In this document: positions 14,584 to 22,310 of the stretch, piece after piece | Layout: every line of letters starts with the position of its first letter | Position numbering within the stretch: the first letter of the stretch is position 1 | DNA from: JBARDN01 sp050736695 | GTDB lineage: Bacteria; Desulfobacterota; Binatia; Binatales; Binataceae | DNA length: 64,000 bases | Direction: 5' to 3' | Assembly (NCBI GenBank): GCA_050736695.1 | Contig: JBOHWH010000170.1 | Coordinates: 4,958-68,957 of the forward strand | Notes under the pieces: generated by a model | The model's database searches: none | What the model was told of the DNA's origin: nothing | What the model saw: only the letters and a program-made list of their open reading frames with translations | Made by a program: the position numbers and the translations under genes

Positions 14584-16002
14584 ATGACCGAGATTGTAAT
14601 TGTAGGAGGCGGACCCGCGGGATTAGCAGCCGCGCACGAGGCCGCGGCTCATGGCGCATCATCAGTCGTGCTCGAGCGGCTTGAACGCGTCGGCGGTCTT
14701 GCGCGGACGGTCGAGCGCGCGGGCAGCCGGTGGGATATAGGGCCGCATCGCTTTTTCACCCGCAATCAGGAAATCCGGGACCTGTTCGCAGGGATTCTTG
14801 CTGCCGATGCGATCAGGGTGCCGCGGATGACGCGGATCCTGTATGGCAATAGCTATTTCAATTATCCATTGACGCCGGTTAATGCGATGGCGGGAGTCGG
14901 CGTACTATCCGGCGCGTCGATCCTGTCCAGCTATATGCAGGCACGGTTGCGGCGGTTCGCGGGCAGAGTTACTATCGATACGTTTGAAGATTGGACCGTG
15001 GACAAATTCGGCCGGCGCCTGTTCGAGATCTTCTTCAAAACCTACACCGAGAAAGTCTGGGGAATCCCATGCGCCCAAATCGGCGCGGAGTGGGCCTCGC
15101 AGCGGATCAAGGGCTTGAGCCTTGGGTCGGCAATCGGCAACGCAATCTTCAAGTCGCGCAATAACCAGGTCAAGAGCCTGATCGATGAATTCATGTATCC
15201 GCGCCTGGGAACAGGGCAGCTCTACGAAAAGTTGGCGGCCGGGATCCGCGATGCGGGCAGCCGCGTATCAACCGGAGTGTCGGTACAGGCGATACAGCGT
15301 GAGGGATTTCGCGTTCGCTGCGTGATCGCGGCTAGCGACACCGGCGCGGACGAGGAAATCGCAGGCCGATTCTTTCTTTCGAGCGCGCCGCTTACCGGAT
15401 TGGTCGCGATGATGCAGCCTGCCCCGCCGGCAGCGGTGCTCGACGCGTGCCGCCGGCTACGCTATCGCAATCATATCGGGGTAAATCTGCTGGTGAACGG
15501 AAATCCATTTCCCGACAACTGGATATATGTACATTCCAAAGACGTGGCGATGGCGCGGATTAGTAACTATTCCAATTTCTCGAAAGATATGACTGGCCGC
15601 AAGGGCTTCTCGCCGTTGACGGTCGAGTATTTTGCTTTTCCCGGCGATAGCACCTGGACGGCGTCCGACGCCGATCTGATCGAGCGCGCGACTTACGAGC
15701 TCGGAGTCAAGGGAATTGTCCGGCGTGGCGATATCGCCGACGCATTTGTGGTTCGTAACGAAAATGCATATCCAGTTATCGAGCTGGGGTGCGGCGACCA
15801 GGTCAATATAATCAAGGCATGGCTCGACCGCTTCGAGAACCTGCTGCCGATCGGGCGCTCGGGGATGTTCAAATACAATAATCAGGATCATGCTATGGCG
15901 ACCGGGATGCTTGCGGCGCGTACCGCGCTGGGAATCCGGCGCTACGATCCCTGGCTGGTGAATATCGAGGCCGAATACCACGAAGGCAGTCCCGCCGCGT
16001 GA
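14584..16002 (+). CDS. FAD-dependent oxidoreductase, UDP-galactopyranose mutase/amine oxidase-like
   Basis: A 472-residue flavoprotein. The N-terminal dinucleotide motif is I-V-G-G-G-P-A-G-L-A-A-A at about residues 6-17, followed by E-R-x-x-x-x-G-G-L-A-R-T and the segment D-I-G-P-H-R-F-F-T typical of UDP-galactopyranose mutase-like and protoporphyrinogen oxidase-like proteins. The FAD C-terminal motif is seen at about 445-460 (N-Q-D-H-A-M-A-T-G). Related genes often sit in polysaccharide loci, but here the neighbours are an AhpD-like gene and a decayed reductase fragment, so the substrate is open. Cytosolic, with no signal peptide. Confidence 0.82.
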   Translation: MTEIVIVGGGPAGLAAAHEAAAHGASSVVLERLERVGGLARTVERAGSRWDIGPHRFFTRNQEIRDLFAGILAADAIRVPRMTRILYGNSYFNYPLTPVNAMAGVGVLSGASILSSYMQARLRRFAGRVTIDTFEDWTVDKFGRRLFEIFFKTYTEKVWGIPCAQIGAEWASQRIKGLSLGSAIGNAIFKSRNNQVKSLIDEFMYPRLGTGQLYEKLAAGIRDAGSRVSTGVSVQAIQREGFRVRCVIAASDTGADEEIAGRFFLSSAPLTGLVAMMQPAPPAAVLDACRRLRYRNHIGVNLLVNGNPFPDNWIYVHSKDVAMARISNYSNFSKDMTGRKGFSPLTVEYFAFPGDSTWTASDADLIERATYELGVKGIVRRGDIADAFVVRNENAYPVIELGCGDQVNIIKAWLDRFENLLPIGRSGMFKYNNQDHAMATGMLAARTALGIRRYDPWLVNIEAEYHEGSPAA

Positions 16003-16309
16003 TCGGAGAGCTACTGGCGGTTGGTTATTATCTTTGCCGTCGGGGCGAATGCGCGCGGCACCGCGGGCGCGTCTATGGACTGGTCGCGGCGCTGTGGGAT
16101 CAAGCCAGCGTGCTGGCCGACGTGATCACCGGAGCAAATCCGGACGCCGCCTACGAAGGATCGAAGCTCGCCACCAAGCTCAAGCTGTCCGCTGCATGGC
16201 TACAAAGTTCTCGCTCGCCGGCGGCGGTGGCCTCGACAGCGAACTCACCGTCGTCAGTTATCCCGCGGAAGTGCGCGACGGAAATTTCTGCGTGAGAATT
16301 CCGCAATGA
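15999..16309 (+). pseudogene. Remnant of a NirB-type NAD(P)H-nitrite reductase/FAD reductase
   Basis: The frame from 15999 reads G-E-C-A-R-H-R-G-R-V-Y-G-L-V-A and then A-Y-E-G-S-K-L-A-T-K-L-K-L. These match the end of the pyridine nucleotide-disulfide oxidoreductase domain of NirB-like proteins (G-E-C-x-x-H-x-G-x-x-Y-G-L-V-A-P ... T-K-L-K). Similarity seems to continue in another frame (from the ATG at about 16196, to 16309), which implies a frameshift. The N-terminal FAD/NAD domains and the C-terminal sirohaem domain are absent. The start overlaps the preceding gene stop, so it is probably a deletion scar and not expressed usefully. Confidence 0.6.
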
Positions 16310-16372
16310 TTTGCATCGCTGGCCCCGAGTCATGCGCACAAAGCGCTCGGCGGGGAAGACGATCGTTATCGG

Positions 16373-17317
16373 TCAAGCGGGCAGGGCGTCGTAATGCACG
16401 CCGGTCATCTGCTCGGAAACGTTCCACAGCCGGGTTGCGACGCTCTGATCCTTGGCGGCAGCGCTGCGTTTGACGCGGGTCGGATTTCCCCACATCTCGG
16501 CCAGGCCGTCGGGGCCGATATATTCTCCGCCACGCACATCCGGCGCCGCCGCGGCGTAGAGCGTCGGCAACGCGCCCATCGCGGCGCTCTGCGCGAACAC
16601 CCGATTGGCAACGCCGAAGAGCGATTCCATGAGCTGCGAACCTTCCAGCCTCGGTCCCGCAGCCTGCAGGTTGGTCGCGGCGTATCCGGGATGACACGCG
16701 ACCGCGATGATTTTTCCGGCGTGCGCGTCAATCCGCCGCTGGAGCTCGAGCGTGAACAGCAGATTGGCGAGTTTGCTCTGTCCGTACGCGCGCCATTTCG
16801 CGTAGCCGTGCTCCCAATTCAAATCATCGAAGCGGACCTGTCCCATCCGATGCGCTCCGCTACTGACGGTCACCACTCGCGCGTGATCGGCGGCGAGCAA
16901 AGGTTCGAGCAGGAGCCCGGTCAGTGCGAAATGCCCAAGATGATTGGTGCCGAACTGCATCTCGAAGCCGTCGGCGGTGCGTGCGTATGGGATCGCCATC
17001 ACGCCCGCGTTGTTGACAAGGATATCGAGCGCGCGATGGCGCGCGCGGTAGCTCGCAGCGAATTCGCGAATCGACGCGAGGCTCGAAAGATCAAGCGCCA
17101 TTGGCTCGACGTTCGCGGCCGGGTAGGCCGCCTTGATCTGCGCCGCCGCCGCGGCCGCTTTGGTCATATTGCGGCACGCGAGGATCACGCTCGCGCCCTT
17201 GCGCGCGAACTGCAGCGCCGCCTCGTATCCGATCCCGCTATTCCCGCCGGTGACAATGATTTCCTTGCCCGAAAGATCCGGCAGATCTTGAGCGGTCCAT
17301 TTCCCATTCGCAGCCAT
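16373..17317 (-). CDS. Short-chain dehydrogenase/reductase (retinol dehydrogenase-like)
   Basis: A 314-residue SDR. The NAD(P) motif T-G-G-N-S-G-I-G lies at residues 23-30, N-N-A-G-V near 100, a catalytic Ser in T-V-S-S-G-A-H and the Y-G-Q-S-K active-site Tyr/Lys near 185-190. The layout (W near the N-terminus, long C-terminal part with P-G-Y-A-A-T-N-L) matches the retinol dehydrogenase/WWOX-like SDR branch, which oxidises or reduces lipid-like alcohols and ketones. ATG 17317 is chosen over the earlier in-frame ATG 17341 because GGGAGG lies 7 nt upstream of it. Monocistronic by position. Confidence 0.88.
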   Translation of the reverse strand: MAANGKWTAQDLPDLSGKEIIVTGGNSGIGYEAALQFARKGASVILACRNMTKAAAAAAQIKAAYPAANVEPMALDLSSLASIREFAASYRARHRALDILVNNAGVMAIPYARTADGFEMQFGTNHLGHFALTGLLLEPLLAADHARVVTVSSGAHRMGQVRFDDLNWEHGYAKWRAYGQSKLANLLFTLELQRRIDAHAGKIIAVACHPGYAATNLQAAGPRLEGSQLMESLFGVANRVFAQSAAMGALPTLYAAAAPDVRGGEYIGPDGLAEMWGNPTRVKRSAAAKDQSVATRLWNVSEQMTGVHYDALPA

Positions 17318-17416
17318 CCGAAATCCTCCCGCGCGCGTCAACTACATCACAAGGCGCAGACTACGACCCCGCCGCCGTTTCCGCTACTCGGGCGAAACCA
17401 GTGCGGTGCGCGACGA

Positions 17417-18226
17417 TTACAGTTCCCAGCCGATGGTGGCTTTTACGAATTGGGCGGTTAGCGTGCCGGGAATTCCGAAACCGCCGCCGAAATTGAACTC
17501 GAGGCGCGGATCCAGGTAGAGATTGAAGCCTGGAACGATGAATTGCTGCTGATGGTTGAATCCGTGGCTATGAGTCACCGGACCGGTATCGCCGTAGTAC
17601 TCGAGCGCGGGTTCGAGCCAGTTCCATTTGCCGCGCAGCCGATAGCTGATTGCGCCCTGGGGGCCGAATGAGATTCCGCCGTGGGTGCCGGGTCCGGAGA
17701 ATTGCTTTTCGAAAGTCGGATTCGCGACCAGGAAAAAATGGCCCGCGTAGCCCTGCGCGATCAGCATGAACTCAACGTTCAGCGGGTCGTCAACCGCCGC
17801 GTGGCGCATGTACTGGAATTCGATATTGCCACCAAATTTTATCGGCCATGAGTCGGTCTGCGGAACGCCGAAATGCACTTTGCTTCGCGCGCCAGCATAT
17901 TGGTATGTGCCGGTGCCGAGCTCGCCGGTGCATACGTACTGCCCGACCTCGAGCCACGGCAGCAATCCGTAAGTGAACTCGACCGTGTTGTGATATTGAT
18001 AGATGGGCAACTCCTGTTTCGCATTGCCCTGCGCCGCCATCAGATTGTTGGTATGCAGCTCGATCATCAGATGACCCTGCGGGACAGTATTGGCGGTATA
18101 CATCTGAAGCTCGTAGAAGTCCGATGCGAATGCGACCGCGCTCGGGCCACATGGCCGAATCGCGAACAAAGCGATCGCGGAAATCGCGCCGACGATTGTG
18201 CGAAGATATTTCGATCCGGTTCTCAC
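17417..18226 (-). CDS. Exported outer-membrane barrel-like protein
   Basis: A 269-residue protein with an N-terminal signal peptide (positive M-R-T-G-S-K followed by a hydrophobic stretch to about residue 34, A-F-A-S cleavage region). The rest is rich in aromatic residues and alternating short strands (Y-Q-Y-H-N-T-V-E-F-T-Y-G-L, L-E-V-G-Q-Y-V), typical of an outer-membrane beta barrel. It ends K-A-T-I-G-W-E-L. No named family is recognised. The arrangement recalls MipA/OmpV- or DUF3187-like proteins, but this is not certain. The gene is alone between terminator-like structures. Confidence 0.6.
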   Translation of the reverse strand: MRTGSKYLRTIVGAISAIALFAIRPCGPSAVAFASDFYELQMYTANTVPQGHLMIELHTNNLMAAQGNAKQELPIYQYHNTVEFTYGLLPWLEVGQYVCTGELGTGTYQYAGARSKVHFGVPQTDSWPIKFGGNIEFQYMRHAAVDDPLNVEFMLIAQGYAGHFFLVANPTFEKQFSGPGTHGGISFGPQGAISYRLRGKWNWLEPALEYYGDTGPVTHSHGFNHQQQFIVPGFNLYLDPRLEFNFGGGFGIPGTLTAQFVKATIGWEL

Positions 18227-18554
18227 AGGCGCACCGACGGGCGATTCTCAAGAACGATTCCGAGGATATAAAATCCATGTTATTCGGGCCGACGTCCTCG
18301 AATGAGCGCGATACTACCCCGCACGCGCGCGCAAAATCGAGCCGTCGGAACAGCAATCCATGAAGCATGCGGCGGTACCGCCATCCTGCGCTACTCATGT
18401 ACCAGAGTAAAAAAGCCGCCTATGCGGGCGGCTTTTCTGAGATCGTCGATGTGGCGGCGATTTTAGATGCGGTAAGAAGTTCCGCAATGGGTCACGACTT
18501 GCGTCGGACCGACAGTCCGCGCGCGAGGAGTCGCGGCTCCTCGCACACGGAACT
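18227..18554. other. Non-coding gap between the barrel gene and the beta-helix gene
   Basis: 328 bp with no supported gene. It contains the terminator at 18411-18436 and should contain the promoter of the minus-strand barrel gene near 18240-18300. No clear -35/-10 pair was recognised. Confidence 0.6.
18411..18436 (-). terminator. Rho-independent terminator of the beta-helix gene
   Basis: AAAAGCCGCC at 18411-18420 pairs perfectly with GGCGGCTTTT at 18427-18436 around TATGCG. On the minus strand the stem is followed by a run of six Ts. The plus strand also reads into TTTT, so it may work both ways. Confidence 0.85.
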
Positions 18555-20543
18555 TTAATGCTGATAGGCGCCCAGATCGACCGGGTTCCTCGGACGCGGC
18601 GTCCCCATGATGTCCAGCGCCGGCACGCCGTACGCCGTCGTACCGGCACCGACGGCAGGACTGGAAGCTTGCGGGATGAAGCTGATCGCCGGATTCACCA
18701 GCATCGGATTCTTGCCGGAGATCTCGGCGGTCAGCGTATCACCCGAGCTGGAGATCGAGGTCGACGAGTTGCCGGTAGTGCCGTTGAAAGTCAGGTTGTT
18801 CGCGAACACGTTGGCCGAGCCGCCGCCGTCGAGGATTGCGGTGTTCGCACCGTTCAAGCTGGGTGCGGCAACCAGGATGTTGTTAGCCACCGCGACTCCG
18901 TTCGAGTTCTCCAGCGAGACCTCGCCGCGCCAGGTGAAGCTGTTCGTGGTTTGAGCGTAATCGTCCCAGCAGGTGTTGTTGAGAATCGTCACCGCGGTTG
19001 AATGGAACACCTTGACGCATGCGCCCGTGTTGCCGTAGCCGACGTTGTTCTCGACCAGTATCGGCGAGCTGTAGCTGCTGTCGATACCGCTGTCCACGAT
19101 GATGCCGTTGCCGTCGGTACCGCCCTGCGGATTTTCGTTCGCGTACGAGAAGTTGTTCGCAATCGTGATGTGGTAGCCCGCGGCGCCATCCGCTGCCAAC
19201 GGCTCGTACACGGAGATCCCTGAGCCTGAGCCGGTCCAGGCGCCGGCGTTGCCCGAGGTAATGTTGTTTTCGATATCGATGTAGTCGGCGTTGTTGAGCT
19301 GGATCCCGCTGGCGCTCGCGCCCGTGACTTCGTTGCCGGTCACCCTAAAATGCGCTCCTCCGTTCGACGTAACGATTCCCCACATGCCGCCGGTCACCTC
19401 GAGGTTCTCGACCGCGATGTAGGACTGCGCGTTGATGTTGACGCCCATCGCGGAGGTGCCGCTCATGCTGATGGTGGCGCCCAGAGGAGTCGAGGCGGCC
19501 AGCGTGATCCATCCGTTCGCGTTGCCCGAGTTGTTGAAGGTGACGCCCGTCGTAAAGGTGCCGCTGGCGCATACGGTGCTGCCAGGCTGGGCCGCATTAA
19601 CGCCTTCCTGCAGAGTCTTGTAGGGGTGCGCTGACGACGTGCCCGGACCTGAATCGCTTCCGGCAGGCGACACGAATATCGTGCACGCAATCGCGGACGT
19701 AGGACTCGCGGTTGGTGTCGCCGTGACGGTGGGAGTCGCGGTTTTGGTAGGCGTTGCAGTCGCCGTTGGCGTCGCGGTTGTGGTGATGGTTGGCGTTGCT
19801 GTCGGCGTCGTGGTTGCGGTTACGGTGGCAGTCGCCGTTGCGTTCACGGTTGGCGTCGAAGTGGCGGTTGCGGTTAGAGTCGGAGTAGGCCTGACCGTCG
19901 CGGTGACAGTTGGCGTGATCGTCGTTGTCGCGGTCGCGGAAAATGTCGGCGTTGGAGCTTGCGTGGGAGTCGCGGTCACGGTCGGCGTGAACCCTGGGGT
20001 CGGAGTAACGGTCGGTGTCGGAGAGTGGCGCTTGCGAGGCCCGAGATTTCTGATTCTGCCGATCAGTGGTACCGAAATGATCGGATTGCTCGCATCGCTC
20101 CCAATTGTCAGCATTCCCTGATGGGTCCCCGACGGATCCGACGTGAAGCTGATCATGACAACGCATCGTGTGCCCGGCTGCAATTCTCCAACGCAGGTGT
20201 TCGACGCAACGAACTCAGCGCTCGAGGATTGGATCGTGCTGATGCTGATTGGTTTATTCTGGCGGTGATTTTTCTTGTTGATGAGGGTGACTTTTCCGGA
20301 TTTGGTTTCGACGACGGTTCCGAGCTGCATGATCTCGGTCGCCGCCGCTGCCGTGCGCGGCGTAACCTGGAGAGCCGCCGGTTCGGGGCTGGGCATCGGC
20401 AGAGCGTCCCGAGTGATCCCGGAGGAGGGACTGCCGGGTTCATTCTGATACGCATACGACTCGGTCGCCGCTCCCAGTGCGACTATAGTCGCCACGATTC
20501 CGGCAACAACTGCGAAGAGACTTCGATTGATCGACAAAAACAT
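18555..20543 (-). CDS. Secreted right-handed beta-helix protein with Thr/Pro linker
   Basis: A 662-residue exported protein. Signal peptide: residues 1 to about 31 (hydrophobic stretch ending S-Y-A-Y). Residues ~70-165 form an Ig-like ASH/choice-of-anchor-type domain (I-M-Q-L-G-T-V ... G-V-P-L-I-G type strand pattern, with C-V-G-E-L-Q-P-G-T-R-C). Residues ~173-285 are a low-complexity linker of T-P-T/T-A-T repeats. From ~290 the parallel beta-helix of the NosD/pectate lyase type begins (F-V-S-P-A-G-S-D-S ... Y-K-T-L-Q-E-G-V), with many N-N- and G-N-turn repeats, ending N-P-V-D-L-G-A-Y-Q-H, the usual end of DUF1565-like proteins. Likely surface or extracellular carbohydrate binding or cleavage. 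The linker DNA is a tandem repeat prone to length change. Confidence 0.85.
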   Translation of the reverse strand: MFLSINRSLFAVVAGIVATIVALGAATESYAYQNEPGSPSSGITRDALPMPSPEPAALQVTPRTAAAATEIMQLGTVVETKSGKVTLINKKNHRQNKPISISTIQSSSAEFVASNTCVGELQPGTRCVVMISFTSDPSGTHQGMLTIGSDASNPIISVPLIGRIRNLGPRKRHSPTPTVTPTPGFTPTVTATPTQAPTPTFSATATTTITPTVTATVRPTPTLTATATSTPTVNATATATVTATTTPTATPTITTTATPTATATPTKTATPTVTATPTASPTSAIACTIFVSPAGSDSGPGTSSAHPYKTLQEGVNAAQPGSTVCASGTFTTGVTFNNSGNANGWITLAASTPLGATISMSGTSAMGVNINAQSYIAVENLEVTGGMWGIVTSNGGAHFRVTGNEVTGASASGIQLNNADYIDIENNITSGNAGAWTGSGSGISVYEPLAADGAAGYHITIANNFSYANENPQGGTDGNGIIVDSGIDSSYSSPILVENNVGYGNTGACVKVFHSTAVTILNNTCWDDYAQTTNSFTWRGEVSLENSNGVAVANNILVAAPSLNGANTAILDGGGSANVFANNLTFNGTTGNSSTSISSSGDTLTAEISGKNPMLVNPAISFIPQASSPAVGAGTTAYGVPALDIMGTPRPRNPVDLGAYQH

Positions 20544-21125
20544 TGGCCCAGCTTGTGGCGGCCGTCTCGAGACGCCGCCGTTCGCCGCGCTCGTGGCGCT
20601 ACAAAAAGTAGCATCGATGCGCAGCTATCAATCCCAGAGCGAATTTCGTGCCGTCTTTCCTTCATCCCTTCCCTACAAGTTGTATCATTATGGGGTTGTC
20701 TATGAGACACTTTTTTTCATAAGCTGTAGCAATGGTGCAACGCGCACCGCGCGAATTGGCTCCGCTGCCCCTCGCGATGCTTCAGCGAGTGTCCGAAATT
20801 CACACGCCTACAGCGCGCCTCGCGACTCTCACCCGGATCCGCGCCGCCGCGGCGCGCCGCAACATCGATCGCGTTCTGATTTGCGAAACTCGACCCCGAG
20901 TGCGGAGTAGCTGAGGCACTTCAGGTCGTCCCCAAGTCACGCGCCCAGATGGCCTCCGCTTCGGAAGAAACCAGCCGAGCTAGGTCGCTGGCGATAGTTC
21001 GTTTTGCACTGTCATGTAGGGCAAGGGTTTGCTATGTTGCGTCTAGTTAATCCGACTGGCGGCCAACGGTCCGACGACTTTCGGCGGACCATACCCCGCA
21101 CTTCGTAATGTTCTGGAAGTTTGCA
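20544..21125. other. Non-coding gap, 582 bp
   Basis: No convincing gene. A plus-strand frame at 20732-20914 would give 60 basic, low-information residues and has no family resemblance, so I do not call it. The region should hold the minus-strand promoter for the beta-helix gene and a plus-strand promoter for the zinc-ribbon pair. An AT-rich patch with seven consecutive Ts (around 20709-20717) is the most promoter-like part. Confidence 0.5.
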
Positions 21126-21422
21126 ATGGAGACGACGATGGATCAGGGCAATTCTCAGGCGCACGATTATCTGATTGTTAACCGCGTCCAGTTGTTGACC
21201 GAATGCGGATGCAGCGCCTGCGGCGGCAGTTTCAGCACGAATCCGGCAGGCGACAAGGCGCTGGTGGTGACGATCGCAGAAGGCGGTCGCACTTTTATCT
21301 TCTGCGGCGGATGCGGCGACAATATCGCCGGGCGTATCGCCTCGGACGAAGTGCGCAAGAACTACGTCTGGGATTGGGCGGTGCCGCTTCGCGACGGGCG
21401 CCCGGCAACGCATACATCCTGA
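21126..21422 (+). CDS. Small zinc-ribbon-like hypothetical protein (1)
   Basis: A 98-residue protein, with ATG at 21126 or 21138; the latter has GGAGACGACG just upstream. It carries C-G-C-S-A-C-G-G-S-F and, later, F-C-G-G-C-G-D-N-I, i.e. two Cys pairs that could bind one zinc ion. The segment C-G-D-N-I-x(11)-Y-V-W-D-W is repeated with changes in the neighbour at 21446. No family is recognised. Soluble, with no signal peptide. The pair is probably co-transcribed (gap 23 bp). Confidence 0.6.
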   Translation: METTMDQGNSQAHDYLIVNRVQLLTECGCSACGGSFSTNPAGDKALVVTIAEGGRTFIFCGGCGDNIAGRIASDEVRKNYVWDWAVPLRDGRPATHTS

Positions 21423-21445
21423 GCGCTTAGTCCGCGCCGGACGCG

Positions 21446-22033
21446 ATGGATTCGATCAGGGGATGGCTCGCGATCGCTCCTTTAGCCGGCGCGATCGCGC
21501 GTCTGTCCGGGCGCACCGGCCATATCTGTTTTCTGCTCGAACGCGGCCTTGCGATCGTGGCGCCGCATTGCGCGGCTTGCGGAATCGCGTTTGATCCGCC
21601 GAGTCGGGCGGGCGAGCGGTTCCGGGTAGCGCTTCAGGTCTTCGAAGCGGGTGCGGATGCGGAACTGGTTTCGAGCACGCGGATGTTCGTCGGCTCCAAG
21701 GTGCTGTTAGCCCGCGCAGGCGCGCCGCTGGGTCCGATGCTCGATCGATCGATTACCTACGTCGGGGCCAGAGTCATGGTCGTGATGCCGCGGTATCGGG
21801 ACGCCGGCCATATCCCGATCCTGTTATGCCGCGCGTGCGGCGAAAACATCGGACATCATCTCAGCAAAGCAAGCGAAGCCAGCTACGGATGGGATCGGCT
21901 GGTGGAATTTCGTCCCAAGAGGTTGCTCGCGCGATGGGCCATGCGGCTAATGCGGCGTCGGGACGACTTTTCGAAATTCCAGATGCGGGCCGTCGCGAGC
22001 CCGATCGATCGACGTTGGATTCGCGCTCGTTAA
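21446..22033 (+). CDS. Zinc-ribbon-like hypothetical protein (2), paralogue of the preceding
   Basis: A 195-residue protein with H-C-A-A-C-G-I-A-F at about residues 41-49 and L-C-R-A-C-G-E-N-I-G at about 127-136, followed by Y-G-W-D-R-L-V. This C-x-x-C-G-[DE]-N-I ... Y-x-W-D block matches the smaller upstream protein, so the two are related, but here about 75 residues of strand-rich sequence lie between the Cys pairs. The C-terminal 40 residues are strongly basic (R-R-D, K-F, R-R-W-I-R-A-R), compatible with nucleic-acid binding. No function is recognised. Confidence 0.6.
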   Translation: MDSIRGWLAIAPLAGAIARLSGRTGHICFLLERGLAIVAPHCAACGIAFDPPSRAGERFRVALQVFEAGADAELVSSTRMFVGSKVLLARAGAPLGPMLDRSITYVGARVMVVMPRYRDAGHIPILLCRACGENIGHHLSKASEASYGWDRLVEFRPKRLLARWAMRLMRRRDDFSKFQMRAVASPIDRRWIRAR

Positions 22034-22181
22034 CGCGAAAGTCCACCTCAAAAATCAGAAATACGTGAGATTCATGCGCGTATCGACCTAAAGCCGATCC
22101 GAATCGCGCGCGGTGTCTCCACGCGGTACCAAATGAGCGCATTTCCACAACAATTCGTACTTATGCTGGCCGTAAGCTCCT

Positions 22182-22210
22182 TTGACATTCCTCGGCGACT
22201 GCACTAATAC
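22182..22210 (+). promoter_or_regulatory. Sigma-70 promoter for the DUF1329 gene
   Basis: A perfect -35 TTGACA at 22182-22187 and TAATAC at 22205-22210 with a 17-nt spacer. The leader would be about 95 nt. Confidence 0.6.
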
Positions 22211-22282
22211 TCACGCGCTGGTCATTCCGGTAACTTTGGTACGGCGATCCTGCTGTCGCGGGTGGGGACGCCCAATAAACAA

Positions 22283-22300
22283 GTTCCCCAGTAGGGGAAC
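22283..22300 (+). promoter_or_regulatory. Leader hairpin next to the DUF1329 ribosome site
   Basis: GTTCCCC at 22283-22289 pairs perfectly with GGGGAAC at 22294-22300 around AGTA. The ribosome site GGAGG begins right after it. It could protect the mRNA end, regulate translation, or be an operator. Confidence 0.45.
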
Positions 22301-22310
22301 GGAGGTTTCT

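Noticed and set aside
20732..20914. 60-codon plus-strand frame
   Set aside because: Arg/Ala-rich composition typical of chance frames in GC-rich DNA, no domain and no convincing ribosome site.
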